Shown here piece by piece: positions 23,661-36,213 of a stretch of 64,000 bases of DNA. The stretch comes from Sipunculus nudus. Taxonomy: Eukaryota > Annelida > Sipuncula > Golfingiida > Sipunculidae. The stretch spans positions 53,841,070 to 53,905,069 of the forward strand of contig CM049320.1 of NCBI GenBank assembly GCA_026874595.1, written 5' to 3'. The notes beneath the pieces are model-generated. The model was not told where the DNA came from. It worked only from the letters and a program-made list of their open reading frames with translations, and searched no databases. The position numbers and the translations under genes are program-made. The stretch's first letter is position 1, and every line of letters begins with the position of its first letter.

Positions 23661-24884
23661 AGTATATGTGGACTCCGTCAATCATCAATTACCAGTCCAT
23701 GACTTTCCGGTAATCTAGCTAAGGCTACACATATAAGAATTGTCCTCCGGACTCAGGGAACCCCGAAAAAAATATTGTGTGCGCGAGGTTTTTTTTAACC
23801 ATCTTTACCGGCCGAGACACAATACGTTAAATTTTGCCAGCTTCCTAGGAAGTATAAAAATCACTCTAAATTTACGAAATGCCGTTTAAGCTCACCCTAA
23901 ATGTAGTCAATTTCTCACAAATTTCTGGTTTTCATTAATTTAGTACAATTGCAATTAAATCAGCGACGTTATGGATGATCTGGTCTTCATTGGCAAATAA
24001 AAAAAATTAATCAAAACAACAACAAATAGGAACGACGAATTCATAAAACAATTTTTAATGACCTTATACAGAAACTGAAGTTTTTTTGTCTTTCCATTAC
24101 TCTTGAAATATCTTATCTCCATAACAAGGAAATGGGATTCTTAGTCCAATTGTCTGATCTTTGCGTTATCTAGGAGTAAATCGATCGATATGCACTATTA
24201 TAAGTGTCTGCCTTTCCGATGGTATCTCAACCAGTCTCCTACTTCTTATGCATTTTATCTCACATCCTAAGAACATGACCATAGGAAATAGCCTAGTTAA
24301 ATCTCAGCTAATAACATGTTTTTGCCATTATAGCCCTTGAAAATGTAACTGATTCACCGTATATTAATATAAAGGAAAATCAGGAGGCTATAACCTCTAA
24401 ACATTTTAATATATATGTAAACACCTGAAACTGTTATCATTAAGAAATAAATTGCTGGGCGCAGGTACATGGCCGTATCTCTTAACGATATGCAATAATA
24501 TACAGCACTGGCCAGATAACACAATATTATAGACATATCATCGGGAAAACTCTGTAGCGTTGCCTCTAATAGGAATATTATTGACGGACTTCGGGTCCCG
24601 ACAGATACGTATGGACTGGGGTTCAAGTGTGCCTTCTATGCCGTAAATAAAAGCTATGTCGAGTTAAATTGGCTAATATAGCTATTGATCGATTTAGCGC
24701 AATGATTGGTTTGTTTAGATATCTTATCGGGGAAACCGTGTTCGAGTTTGCCAACGTGATTGGTTATTTCGAGATCACGTGATTATCCGCAATCCTTAAT
24801 TAAGTCAGCGTGGTCGTTCACCCCGGGAGTTGTATAGTGTAATGGAAATCATGCCCTCCACAGGAATAGATGTCAATCCATTAC

Positions 24885-25090
24885 TGCATGACTGATCATA
24901 TGTGGCCTGAAAAGAACTCGACCTTGCTCTAACGCAGGGAATCAAACTGATTTATCATTATAGCAAAATGTCTGTACTTAATTTGATATGATGCAACAGT
25001 AGTTTAATGTAAGAGCGTTTGTCAATCTTGATGAAAAAAATGTAAATTGAGTGAAGGTTGACTGTCCCAACCAAACATCATACTTTATTG
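24885..25090 (+). repeat. Dispersed repeat B, copy 2
   Basis: Begins CTGCATGACTG, continues AACTCGACCTTG, and ends GGTTGACTGTCCC with ATACTTTATT, all matching copy 4 at 33143-33370 in order and spacing. Confidence 0.6.
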
Positions 25091-25330
25091 CGAAAGTCAC
25101 AGTGATGGTCTAAAAAAATAACTGGAACTTGCCTTCATTATAGAAAGTCAATAAATATTGATCTTGTAGATGGATTACAATGCCTACAGGAACTTAATAC
25201 GTGCTCACACAACATCTATTTAAAACGAAAATGTGTAAGTCTATCGTGTTAAGCATCAGTTTGCTGTATGTGAGTGATTTCTTGACGCATAAGCTCTAAC
25301 GTAAGACATCTGCCCGGACCTTCAGGCAGT
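25091..25330 (+). repeat. Dispersed repeat B, copy 3
   Basis: Follows copy 2 head to tail. It holds GTGATGGTCTAAAAAAATAAC and GGAACTTG like copy 4, and GTAGATGGATTACAATG like copy 5. Confidence 0.5.
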
Positions 25331-26466
25331 CTTATACTTATCGAGTTCTATACTTAAGTCAGTCAATCAGTCTATATGTACATTCCAAATAGGGCCCATA
25401 CCATAACAGGAATGCCCATGTGAAGAAAAAAAGAGGTCATACAAAGAAGATTTAACTTTAGGGGACACCGAGTGTGAGGCCGGCCATGCCGGCATCGAGG
25501 CCAGGACGAGTCTTCTAATATAATTATCACAATTCTGTTAATACAATATACTGATTATACAATGAGGAAAAAAACTTTCCAATTTCCTATTTGTCTTTTG
25601 TATGTGAACATGGATAACATTTTCGTGATCTCTTTTCATAAATTAGTTTCAGGATATTTATCAGGATAACACTCTTTTGTTAAATCATACATTTTGAAAA
25701 AAATAGGGAAAATGAAAAAAATAGTCAGTAAAATTCCTTTTGGAGACTTTTAGATATTAGATACTTTGAGATGCTGGTATTGTTAAATGTACAGTTTATG
25801 CTAGGTGATATGGGATATACTATAGCTGGTAAAGACTTGTTCGATAAAAAATGCTTTAAAAAAGTGAATTTCCGGATCATTCCTACATGACATGACAATC
25901 AGCCTAACCGTTCTTATTATGAAGGACTTTCACAGTTGTGTGGCTGCTGAATATAACTAGGTGCCGATTTTGGACATAATAAGTAATGGTGATTACAAAA
26001 TATAATCTTTGCTTTGACGATATGAAATTATATTTGCATTTTAAAGCTGCATTTTTAAACTAAAATTAGTAAATGTGAAAGTTCGATTTTTTTTGCGAAG
26101 GTCGTGAACATTTTATTTTATCCAAGTTCGCAAAAGGTATTACCAGTATTGTATAAACACTAAAAGGTTGCAATGCATACAACTTAATTAAAGCAAAGTT
26201 TTGTATCCAGTTACAAATCCGTGTTTAGCGTTAACAATTTAATTAAAAAACCCACATGTGTTCCAATAATGAATCAGGCCACCGCCGTAATCCCACCATG
26301 ACTGCTGACGCGCAAGGCTTAAAGTGACACGTATGGGGCAAAGGTTTGTATAATTAAATGGACCTCGTCTCCACCTGCATTACAAGGTACGACATGTTTG
26401 AATTAAACTGTCGTCCAAGAGCAAAATGTGTATTGAACATACAAATACCAAAGCCGTAAAATACAT

Positions 26467-26470
<4 letters not shown>

Positions 26471-26511
<41 letters not shown>
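26471..26511. repeat. (TA)n microsatellite
   Basis: About 20 TA units. Confidence 0.98.
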
Positions 26512-26515
<4 letters not shown>

Positions 26516-27784
26516 TGTTGGGACGGGAAACAAACATGACGTATCATTCTGCTGAGCTATATTAAAAGTGACGTCCAGCCTTATTGGAAATAATTCTAAA
26601 GGTAGCGTTCTAATTAGCTTCAATATAGATGGCATGATGAAGGAGCGGCCCTTGTGGTCGGCACAGTGATTGGATTTTAGTTCACCGCACGTGTGTACAC
26701 TCCCTAGCCCCATTGGGTGAGCTTTTAATGGAAATTATGAACCTCAGTATGTCTCGATTAACTTGTTGATGGGGTATGGATAGTTGGAAGGTTTGAAGGA
26801 GTGAGTGCAAACAACATTGATTCATTGGGTTAGATGTCACTGTGTGCAATTAAATGAAGACCTTATAGCTGCTGCCGAATATGATATAGAGTGGCTGTTA
26901 AGGGTGTTATATTGCACAGGACTACAGGCTACAGATATACCAGCGAGTATTTGTTATTCTTGAAACAACATCTTTCTTAAATCATTACAAGAAAATATTT
27001 TTTCCATAGTGCTGGTATCACGGTATTGCCTTAACATATCAAATACTAAACCATTACGTTGCATTTTACCTCAGAGACCTGAACATGGGTAGGAGAAGCG
27101 TCCTTCAGTTTCCAAAGCCTAGTTGCTGTTGCTTTAAATTTAAATTCCTTTGCTTTTTTAATGGAAATATGTAACGATGGAAGTGAAAACAAGGCACTCA
27201 AGGCGGTCAAATTATTTGCGGAAGTCAAAGTATTCGTCATTAGGCTTTTCACAAAGAGTTAATTATAATGTAATCAATGCGCCCATACCACATGGATTCC
27301 TTCTAAATGCAGGGACAAATGCGGATTCCCAATCACCAGTGCTTCATTTCCAGGCTCATTACCTGGTGTCCTTGTGTAGCATATACCAATAGACATACAG
27401 ACAGATGAGGTGAACACGTAGCCTCTTTAGTTGAGACAGAAAAGGGAAGACAACACACATGCGAAATGCATGGTGCATACTCTGTAGAACAAAGGATACC
27501 TGTTTGGTCTCTAAGTATCCTATAACTCCTGAGTGTGCATATACTGCTGCGGTTCAGGCCTTAGCCTTGGGTCTTGGCGGGGGACGCTCCGACCGGGATG
27601 CGAGACAAGTAAGAACGCCATACTGGCCTTTTGACAATAAAGGATCTCCGAGCAGCGTCAGAGTGTCTTTACATCTTGTAAATCATATATACGCACTACA
27701 AGGCTCTATAAGGATGCAAATATTTTTGTCATGGCCAATACAACTACAGATACGCTGTCACATAAAATTAATCACACCAATCGT

Positions 27785-27789
<5 letters not shown>

Positions 27790-27845
<56 letters not shown>
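27790..27845. repeat. (TA)n microsatellite
   Basis: About 27 TA units with one interruption (TAAATA). It borders the duplication that starts near 27865. Confidence 0.97.
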
Positions 27846-27864
27846 GATAGTTGTGTACCTGCTA

Positions 27865-28160
27865 ACAACAGATAATCCGTCTTAACTCAGGATATTGGTA
27901 AATCCACCTGCATGTTTGTAGAATTTCTTTTCGCATGAACACAAGTGAGTTCTGCGTGGGTTACTGGACCATAGCCACACAGCAAATTGAAATGTTACAT
28001 GGATTTTCACCTTGGTTTTGTAAATTCACATGTATTGTTTTGATTCATCACTCGTAGCCTAATATCAAGATTACCGATTGTTTAGCACGGTACTGATGGA
28101 ACAGGATCGGTGGCGGTTGTAGTGCGTTCTCGCCTATGAATTGTGACACGACTGAAGTAC
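27865..28160 (+). repeat. Diverged duplication C, copy 1 (pairs with 57.8 kb)
   Basis: Shares in order GCATGTTTG, GAATTTCT, GCATGAA, TTCACATGTATT, TTCATCA, GTAGCC and AACAGGAT with 57815-58120 in the same orientation. Confidence 0.6.
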
Positions 28161-28521
28161 AAATTTTCAAGCCTGCTGAATCGTAGTCGTATATGTGCTG
28201 GTAGCGGTTTTGCTATGACCAGTAACAGCCCTGTGGCACTGGTCAAGTGCTAATTTAAAAAAAAGTCCTATAGACACATGGATACAGTTTAGCACCGGAA
28301 AGGTTAGTAGCCTGCAACTTACCCGAAGACTGGCGGTATAATCACATTTGCATATTAATCAGTACTATTAATTTGTTCAAGTTCGGACAGCACATTAGCC
28401 CATTAAGCCATCGTGGGTAAAATCGTATACCCAAAAATGCAGTTAAGTAAACTTTGCTCCACTGAAGATCAAATTTGGGTAACAGAGACATGGGCTATGT
28501 TATCACACAAACAACAAACTA

Positions 28522-29124
28522 AAGGTAGTATCCCACAGGGCTGCGACAGCTTGCGACCAGTTGGAGACACGACACGAAAATACACGAATTAGCGACAATT
28601 TTCACTTGCAATCACACTCAATCGTATTTACGACATTTTTGCAAACATCGTACGAGTGGTTGGCCCAAAATTCAGCTTGAGATCGTATACACGTCGTGCG
28701 AATGTCGTGCGATGTTCACAAGACATTCGCACGACATTTGTGAAATATATGAACGACCAGAATGTCAGATTCTAGTTTTTATCTCCAAATATTCGCATTT
28801 TTGTGTAGGTCGCAAACCCCTCTCAAAGTTGCTTCGCAGTTCTCGCATTTCCTGACTCGCTGAAACTGACTTCAGGGAATTTCGCGACATGTTTGAGACG
28901 GATTTGAGACCCCAGCGACGCTTCTGTGACTATTTTGCGAGAAATATTGTTTTGCGAATTTTTTTAACATGTACAAAATTTGAGCGACAAGTAAGCGACA
29001 CTTAGCGAATCACGCGAGGAAATTGAGAAGCGCCGCGAATGTTCTAAGACACTTATGAAAGTCTCTTGCGAATGCATTCGCAATTTGTCGCAAAGCTGTC
29101 GCAGCCCAGTGAGATACAGGCTTA
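28522..29124. mobile_element. CpG-rich MITE with GGGCTGCGACAGCTT ends
   Basis: Both ends carry GGGCTGCGACAGCTT in inverted orientation, within terminal repeats of about 30 bp (outer parts GTATCCCACA and, on the other strand, GTATCTCACT). The interior is unusually rich in GCGA, TTCGC and GTCGC words against the AT-rich background. A central hairpin pairs GTCGTGCGAATGTC with GACATTCGCACGAC at about 28694-28736. There is no coding capacity. TAAAG occurs just outside both ends, but the exact target duplication is unclear. Confidence 0.8.
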
Positions 29125-29699
29125 AAGGATACCCTAGATTATCCTATTTTCTCTTATAAATTAACATCTTAATATGATATTACATTTTAGTGATGATTGG
29201 TTGTACTCTACCCAACCATTGATTAGTGATCAAATGACAGGAGTGATAATGCTATATTGAGCCTGATAATCTAACAGTCGTAATTAAATCTATTAAACTG
29301 ATATGCCGATATTCTCTCGAGGTCCTATGAGAATTCTACTTAAAAGATTTGCCAAGATCGAACATTTTAACATTCCGAAGTGCGGCACTGAAACCATTTG
29401 ACCTGGTCCTATCCCTGTCAGGATGGTAACTTTAATCCTAATTACACGACCCAGGGTTCTTTCTTGAATTAGACCAGGTCATTGACTCCGTTATCCATCC
29501 TTGGATAAATTAAATCAACATTGTTCATTGTTTATTCATGTTGATGTAAACGAAAAACAAACCTTTCCAAACCTGGCGAATTTTCAACAGTGCATTAAAC
29601 AGCCGATTATCATATAATTATTATTTAGAGGATGTAGCAGTACAAAATAAACTTCCAGTAAAATATAGGAAATCCGGACGATATCGGATATTTTAATAT

Positions 29700-29849
29700 G
29701 ATCTAAATTAATGATAGTTTTTTTTTTTATTGAATAGGTTGACGGATAGCAATTCATATTTTGAAAATAAAAAGATATACACGACTAAAATTGAAGCAGT
29801 CAATGTACCACGAGTTAACATTTGACAATTTCAAATAAGCTGAATCCCG

Positions 29850-29897
<48 letters not shown>

Positions 29898-30595
29898 ATG
29901 TATTGATTTTCCATCAGACACAATCATAAATGGGTGCTTGTCTGTTACAAGCATGAAGCAGCTGACTTTTAAGATTTGCGTCATAAACGAACGTGATCTT
30001 TCCTCTTCTGATTCCTTGGAGGGAAGCCTCGCCCTGCTGAAACTAAAACTGGCTGGCACGGGAGACGCCGGGTTTGAAAAAGATCAAGGGAAACAATAGC
30101 GCCTCTGAGCAGGGGCCCACAATCTAGTATACCTGTCACACGAAATTACGTAAAAATAGAACCTGTGGTAAAAAGTTTGAAGTAGAGCAATATGAAAGCT
30201 CTACTTCAGCGTCGCAGTTCGGGGAAATTGACATCCGAATGCTAGTTTGTCATACCTTGGTGACCAAGATCGTCTTTGTCCAGGTCCATGAGACAAAATT
30301 AAACATGACCATCGGCGCAATAGAATTATATTAAGTTGACGGCAGCAGAAATAAAAGCCGAGGGCAAGTGTTTGGATTGTACTGATAGGCAACTAACGTG
30401 ATGATGCCATTTATTTCAATATAAAAATTATTATCTTCCAAATGAATCATACAGCGCATGATCTTAAAACGCAAATTTCAATACCACGGTAACATATTTT
30501 ACTATACAGTCAACGAAAAGCTGTTTAGTGAAATAAATTTGACTTCATTTTCTGACGCCATACCACTGATTTGGCATATTATGACATGATTATAT
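29700..30595 (+). repeat. Segmental duplication D, copy 1
   Basis: About 900 bp align with 34385-34930 plus 36213-36545, in the same orientation. Shared marks are GGCACGGGAGACGCCGGGT, GCTGAAACTAAAACTG, GAAAGCTCTACTTC and AAAACGCAAATT. Both copies hold a (GA)n tract at the same place. This copy lacks the ~1.28 kb insertion present in the other. Confidence 0.8.
29852..29893. repeat. (GA)n microsatellite
   Basis: About 21 GA units inside duplication D copy 1. Confidence 0.97.
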
Positions 30596-30907
30596 AAAGA
30601 AATGCAAGTATTCATAAAAAAAACTAAAAACGTCTATGAATCCAGTTTAATTCTAGGTTATTTTTTTCCATTGTTGTCCTTAAAATAGTGACAGTATTAT
30701 TATTTATAGATAACGCTAAACTTACAGAAAAAAACAAACAGTGGACTTAATGCATCTGACATAATGGCTAGAGCCTATCAGAGCAAGCCCACCTCTCATT
30801 TCATGTCCACGGCTCTGCGAACTTTTACTCTTTGAGAATATCCAGGACCTAGTGGCACACTGAATAACCTTACCTATGGGATGAACACATTCATTCGGGC
30901 TAAGTGA

Positions 30908-31220
30908 GGCCAAAAAAAGTTATGGGATCAGTTTTTTTTCCAGAAATCAGTGCGGGCAGGCGATTTTTTTTTTTTTTTTTTTTTTACCTTTTTTTGTATG
31001 TTTCGATAAAAATGTCATATGATCAAGGAAAAGCATGTTAATAACAGATTTTATTTGTTAAACAGGTAAAATCACTACATTACATAGGAAATATTATCAA
31101 AATACTAATATTTTTTCTTCTTGAAAGATAAAAATCAAAATATTTTTTTAATATGGATGGTTAAAATTGACGCGGGCGATGCCTGAGAACCATACCTTTA
31201 TTTATTTTTTATTGTTTGCC
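30908..31220. mobile_element. MITE family A, copy 2
   Basis: Starts GGCCAAAAAAAGTTATGGGA and ends with GATGCCTGAGAACCATACC, a T-rich stretch and GCC. The interior GTATGTTTCGATAAAAATGTC, followed by ATATGATCAAGGAAAA, is nearly identical to copy 3 at 38 kb. Confidence 0.75.
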
Positions 31221-31386
31221 TTATGGATAATAGTCATGGGAGGGATCGGATTGCTCAGTGAAATTACAGAGATCAACAAGAGTCAACACGTTCCAAGGTT
31301 TGTGTTCGAGTCCAAAATCCAGTCTGTTTGAGTTACCTTGCCCATTCCACAGGCAATAATTTTAACAGAGGATAGTCTATGTGTGC

Positions 31387-31995
31387 AGGGGCGTATCACG
31401 GAGTGAGGGAGGGGAGGGGGCCCAAATATTTAGCAAAAGGCAATTTAAGCTTTAGATAATGTGGTGTAATGGTAAAGGTGACGGGCTCGTGATCCAGAGG
31501 TCGTGAGTTCACATCCCGGTCAAACCTCCACTGTGCTGTGACTCTTGGGCAAAGGTCCCAACCGCCTCTGTGTGCCTATGTCCATCCTGCAGTAGAAATG
31601 GATACCAATAAATTGGGAAGGTAACCTGCGATTTACTAGCGTCCTAGCTATCCAGGAGGAGTTTAACTCGCTTAACGCTACAGAAGGCTGTAGTCTCGTG
31701 CTAATAAAATCCAACAAATTTAGTTCCAACTTGAAATAACAGTTGTACTAGATGAATAAATAAAAAAAACATATTTGCAGGATCAAACCTAAGAAATGTA
31801 GAATTATCAATAATCTATACATAAGTTATTACTGCATGTTCGGTGTTTATATTGAAATAAGTCCCAAATCAGCGGACACCAGTGATGGGAATTTCATAAT
31901 TTTTAAAAAATTTAATCATTATTAGACTAAGTGCAGCCGGGGGGGGGGGGGGAGAGAAGGGCATGCCCCCCCCCCCCCCTTTGGTTAGGCCCCTG
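31387..31995. mobile_element. hAT-like MITE flanked by GTGTGC
   Basis: The left end (C)AGGGGCGTATCACGG and the right end in reverse complement CAGGGGCCTAACC form short terminal inverted repeats of the CAGGGGCGTA type. Homopolymer G and C runs lie just inside the right end (31939-31952 and 31966-31980). GTGTGC stands directly outside both ends (31381-31386 and 31996-32001). A tRNA-derived SINE occupies the middle. Confidence 0.6.
31456..31736 (+). mobile_element. tRNA-derived SINE
   Basis: The head resembles a tRNA with internal RNA polymerase III promoter: an A-box-like GTGTAATGGTAAAGG at 31463-31477 and a B-box-like AGTTCACATCC at 31506-31516. Between them CTCGTGA looks like an anticodon loop with CGT, suggesting tRNA-Thr ancestry. 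A non-tRNA body of about 200 bp follows (CTTGGGCAAAGGTCCC and later CTCGTGCTAATAAAATCC). It is not a working tRNA gene, since no acceptor stem is seen. Confidence 0.7.
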
Positions 31996-32939
31996 GTGTG
32001 CATATAGCTCCAAATGAATTAGCATGCATATACTTGACGTCTAAAGCTGCCATTAAATTCAAGTTCATTTGATGTTATGTTTTGCTTGCAATCAAAATAA
32101 CATTTCCTCGGGGTGTTCCTTGTTCTTTTGACAGTTTATATTTTTTTTTCAACTCCCTTATTGACACACGGGTTGATTGCGCATGCGTCTTATCTGTCAC
32201 ACTTCAGCCAGAAGTACCTGAAGGGAGAACGAATAATTCTCATAACCTCAGAATCATTGTTGTCTGCGTGTAACTCTTTGTTGGTTTACCATTTTCGTTT
32301 TTTTTTTGTGCCCGAAGGACGCTCTGATAAACACAAAGACTAATTGCTAACTTTGCCGCCTTCAATCTAAGTAAGCACTGGACCAGACAAACTGGCATAG
32401 TTGGGCCTCGTGCTTCAAGCAAAGGAATTGCAAGTGAGATCAGATCTAACGCTGTCATCACGTACACTGTAATAAGGGCATACACTTATTGGCCCCATAT
32501 CCAAAGGTTCAGTCGTGCATTGGTGACTGTAGATTTTGGACTATTCCTTGAAGGCGTTCTTTGATCCAGATCATCCTCCGAATCACACCAATATCTAATC
32601 GATTCTTTCTTTTACCAGTCCAGAAATGCCCTGAAAATTTCATGAGATTCTCTTCATAACTGCCTGAGTTATTTTGTGAACAAACACACAAACAGAATTG
32701 ACGCAGAGCCTCCGGGCGGAAGCATTAAGTCACCGAGTAGACTTGCAAATGTTAATTGCCGGGCCTTTGATCATACGGTATATAGAGCCTATATACTTTA
32801 ACATATCTCAACACAATACTCGCCTATAGACTCGAAGAGCTTTCTGATTTTCACTTATCCCAATTTAATAAGACGTCTTAATCTATGATAGATGTTCTTA
32901 TATTATATTCTTTTATTACAATATATAATTCAGTCACGG

Positions 32940-33045
32940 TTGAAAAAATATTGAAAGATATCGATACTTGAAAATTATATCGCAACATGCAATATACAAA
33001 TTGCCGTATAGCGAAATATCGATATATCGATAATAGTATGCACCC
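32940..33045 (-). mobile_element. hAT-like fragment (ATCGATA type), second copy
   Basis: Holds CAATATACAAATTGCCGTATAG and ATATCGATATATCGATA, matching the fragment at 11543-11620. On the minus strand it begins CAGGGTGCATACTA. Confidence 0.45.
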
Positions 33046-33142
33046 TGACGTGTTAAGTGCATTAGGTGGATCGATCAGCCTAGGAGGTGCTTTGTATAAT
33101 GTAAATCATGCTTGCAGAAAAAAAGCATTTACAAAGAATCGC

Positions 33143-33370
33143 TGCATGACTGACAAGTGATGGTCTAAAAATAACTCGAACTTGTCCGAGCCGTCGGAAA
33201 TTAATCAACATTGATTCTGCGGTTAGATAGCAAAGCCTATACAATAGTGCGAGGTCATACAAAGGTAGTTTTATGTGTGAGTGGCTGTCAAATCAATCCT
33301 GGTCATCAAATGTTAATTGTGTGTAGGTTGACTGTCCCTGCTCTAACCAAAATTATACTTTATTCCGGAC
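33143..33370 (+). repeat. Dispersed repeat B, copy 4
   Basis: The best-preserved copy: GCATGACTGACAAGTGATGG, AACTCGAACTTG, CAACATTGATT, GCGAGGTCATAC and GGTTGACTGTCCC in order. Confidence 0.6.
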
Positions 33371-33924
33371 TGCTTTGATAATCTTACAAATGCCTTTTTT
33401 TTTCTTCTCAGAATTTTGCAAATATTTTTCCTTCATTTGGAACACTGCAAGTTAACGGATGTCTGCTTCTCTGGTTCACTGGCTGAGGTCTGAGGTACAT
33501 TAATGTTTTGACTTCGCCTCAAGTGAATTTACTTATATTGAACCAAGCCTCTGTCTGCCCATGGCATTCCTGCCAGCGTCCTAATTCATATACTGTAAAT
33601 CCAAAACATAAATGATAATTCAGAAGACTAATACCATTGTATCTTCTATGATATCTTGACATATTAATTCCATTAGACGTCACTTAGAGCAGTTCGTATT
33701 TCTATCATTGGCATGGTTTGCCAAATGAGAAATAATCTGGAGAAAACCTTATATAAAATGTTATATTACATTTCTTAAAATAAATTCTTGTCGTCAGGAC
33801 GTGACCTTACGTTTAAGGGCATCACAGAAATTATAATTTCTCAGCTGAACATATAGCGTGGAATTAAGCAGGCAAAAGATTGCACTCACTGGCTGCTGTC
33901 CGGATTTTTATGACTTCTTGCAAC

Positions 33925-34130
33925 CTAACTGCATGGCTGTAAAATGATCTTCTAAAAATAAATTGACCTTGCCCCCTCTGCTTAAAGTTAAGCAACATTG
34001 ATTGTTAGATGGCAATGTCTGTAATTTAAGGCGAGATCAAACCACAGTGGCTTTAAATACGAGTGTCTCAATCTGTCTTGTTATTCATCTGTTGATAAAG
34101 TAGATCAACTCTCACTTAAACCCCAAACAA
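33925..34130 (+). repeat. Dispersed repeat B, copy 5
   Basis: CTGCATGGCTG, CTAAAAATAAATTGACCTTG, GCAACATTGATTGTTAGATG and GTCTGTAATTTAAGGCGAG appear in the same order as in copy 4. Confidence 0.55.
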
Positions 34131-34508
34131 TCAGCCAGGAACTTAGGTAGTTAAACTTGTGGAGATATTAAGTCGAAATTTATTATTACCAATTTTATGT
34201 GGTGATTTGTTTATATATCTTCATGTGCTTGTCTGTCTGAGGGTAACACTCCCCCCCCCCCCCCCCAGGTCCCAATAAGCATACCGTGTCTTCAATACAC
34301 GAGGCAAATATCCATGCGACATTGCCTTATTTCCACTTCGATATCTTAAATTAAAAATTCCACCAAAAAATCTCGCGGTATTTCGCTAAATTATTGATAA
34401 GTTTTAAATGAATTAGTGTGGCGGATAACACTTCATATTTTGACATATGATAACAATAATAAAAATATCCTGTAGCAGTTCATAATTGGTGCAGTGCCAT
34501 TTCCGTGC

Positions 34509-34510
<2 letters not shown>

Positions 34511-34550
<40 letters not shown>
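34511..34550. repeat. (GA)n microsatellite
   Basis: About 20 GA units at the position equivalent to the tract at 29852. Confidence 0.97.
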
Positions 34551-34553
<3 letters not shown>

Positions 34554-34929
34554 ATTAATTGTACCAATTCCCAACGTCAGGGCAGTAGAACAACTATCAG
34601 ACACAACCATCAATCGTTGCGTTTCTGTAACAAGCAGGAAGTTTACTTTTACGATTCGCATAACAAACAAGAATGATCTATCCTCTTGTGATTCTTTGGA
34701 GTCCTTGGTGTGCTGAAACTAAAACTGAATGGCACGGGAGACGCCGGGTAAGAATCAGTTCAATGGAAGCAATAGGTCGACAATTTAGCACATCTCTTGC
34801 AAGGAATCACATAAAATGGAATCTAGGTTAAAAAGGTTGAAGCAGAGCAATGGGAAAGCTCTACTTCGGCGTCGTAGCTCGGAGAAGGTGACATCCGAAT
34901 GTTATTTTTCATACCTTTGTGATATATTT

Positions 34930-35759
34930 GAGATATATTCTTTTTGTCGTGGTTGATAAGTATCGTCCAATAAACGTTGCCCCTACCGGTGCCCTAGAAA
35001 AGAGGCTGCTCTTACTAAGTGACGGAGCGTTACCAGCGTTGAAACGTGGTAAAGTAGAGATGGTGTGGGTTTTAATTGCGCACTCACCTTATTGGCACTC
35101 GGGTACACAACATACCAGAAGTTGTTGGCTAACCAACAAAGATTTTATTAACACAAAATTACAGAATTAAAAATTACCTGCCAAACAGGGTTCCAGGCTG
35201 TTACGTCTTAGTTCACATGAAATACAGCAGCTGTACACACAAAAACTCAGTTATTTACAATGTCCGTTAAACAGTCTCTAATCGTCCTGAATTGGCAACA
35301 CTGATCCCTGACTGGCGGAACTGGACCCCGACTGGCGAGTCTGGACCTCGACTGGCGGCACTGGACCCTGACTGATTGTACTGGTCCCCAGCTGGCTGGC
35401 TCCTTGACATCAAAGTCAGAATGACCACTCTGTCTATGCCACCTTTAAAAAATCCCCTACTACACTGAAGGCTCATCTATATTCTTGTCTCATACAATGC
35501 CTGGCACCCGTTTTGCCTCTTAGGCTCATCTATACACATGAGCACACTGAACACTAAATAGGCTTGGAGCAATACACCGCTAAAAATATACCGCTACCAT
35601 AGCATTTCTTGACCTAGAGCATCAAGCGACCTCTATTGAATACACCTGTTGTCTCACGACACAATAACACTGGCCGGTTAACCGACTCTCCTTTCAACAC
35701 CTAAGAGACCAAAAACGCCATAATTAAACCAATAGAAACTTTTCACTTCGTGACAAATA
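34930..35759. mobile_element. Insertion in duplication D, unclassified part
   Basis: About 830 bp are absent from copy 1 of the duplication, so they arrived later or were lost there. The segment holds a tandem array at 35291-35390 and no recognisable protein. I found no clean terminal repeats. Confidence 0.5.
35291..35390. repeat. 20-bp tandem repeat, five units
   Basis: Units close to ACTGGCGGCACTGGACCCTG start at 35291, 35311, 35331, 35351 and 35371. Confidence 0.92.
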
Positions 35760-36213
35760 TTAAAGGGGCATATTCCGTTATATGACGTATAATAACCAAG
35801 ATTATCTCTTGAAACTGTTATAAAATGGACCAGAACTCGCCGATCTTTACGCACAGAGGATGTTCGTTTTGTTTTCATCTATGTGTTTAAGACATATGGG
35901 GCCCACCAAAAGAACCAAAGATATTCAACAGGGAAACTAGGTGGCAAGTCAGACGAACCAGAGTTTTGCAAAGGCCATTTTACGACTAGTGACCATACAA
36001 TGTCTGTATATGTACAACCAACCGCCTGACATGGTTTCACTGCTTGTCAAAATTCGAACATTTATATAAGTTTACAAACAACTTGTAGATAAATAAGCTC
36101 ACACATACGTCACAGAATCTTACCAATAATACCTACAGTTCATAAATATGTACGAAGAGTGAGCCAGAAATCAAATGTATTCACATTAGAGGTTGGTGAA
36201 TAGCCGGCTTTAA
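35760..36213. mobile_element. TTAA-flanked MITE family E, copy 1
   Basis: TTAAAGGGGCATATTC at the left and, in reverse complement at the right, TTAAAGCCGGCTATTC form terminal repeats bounded by TTAA. The interior aligns with 37555-37853 (GCCGATC, TGTTCGT, ATTCATGTGTTT-like and CAGACGAACC words). TTAA duplication is the mark of piggyBac-type insertion. There is no coding capacity. Confidence 0.7.

Larger units (their letters stand above)
22865..28515. other. Gene-poor region with dispersed repeat B copies
   Basis: No supported gene in about 5.6 kb. It holds three copies of a ~220-bp dispersed repeat (separate entries), two microsatellites and one copy of the 27.9/57.8 kb duplication. The words GGACCAGACAAACCGGCA near 23205 recur nearly unchanged near 32380, which hints at wider paralogy between 23-25 kb and 32-34 kb. 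Confidence 0.4.
32002..34384. other. Gene-poor region with dispersed repeat B copies
   Basis: No supported gene. Contains repeat B copies 4 and 5, the hAT-like fragment near 33.0 kb and a C-run at 34250-34266. Confidence 0.4.
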
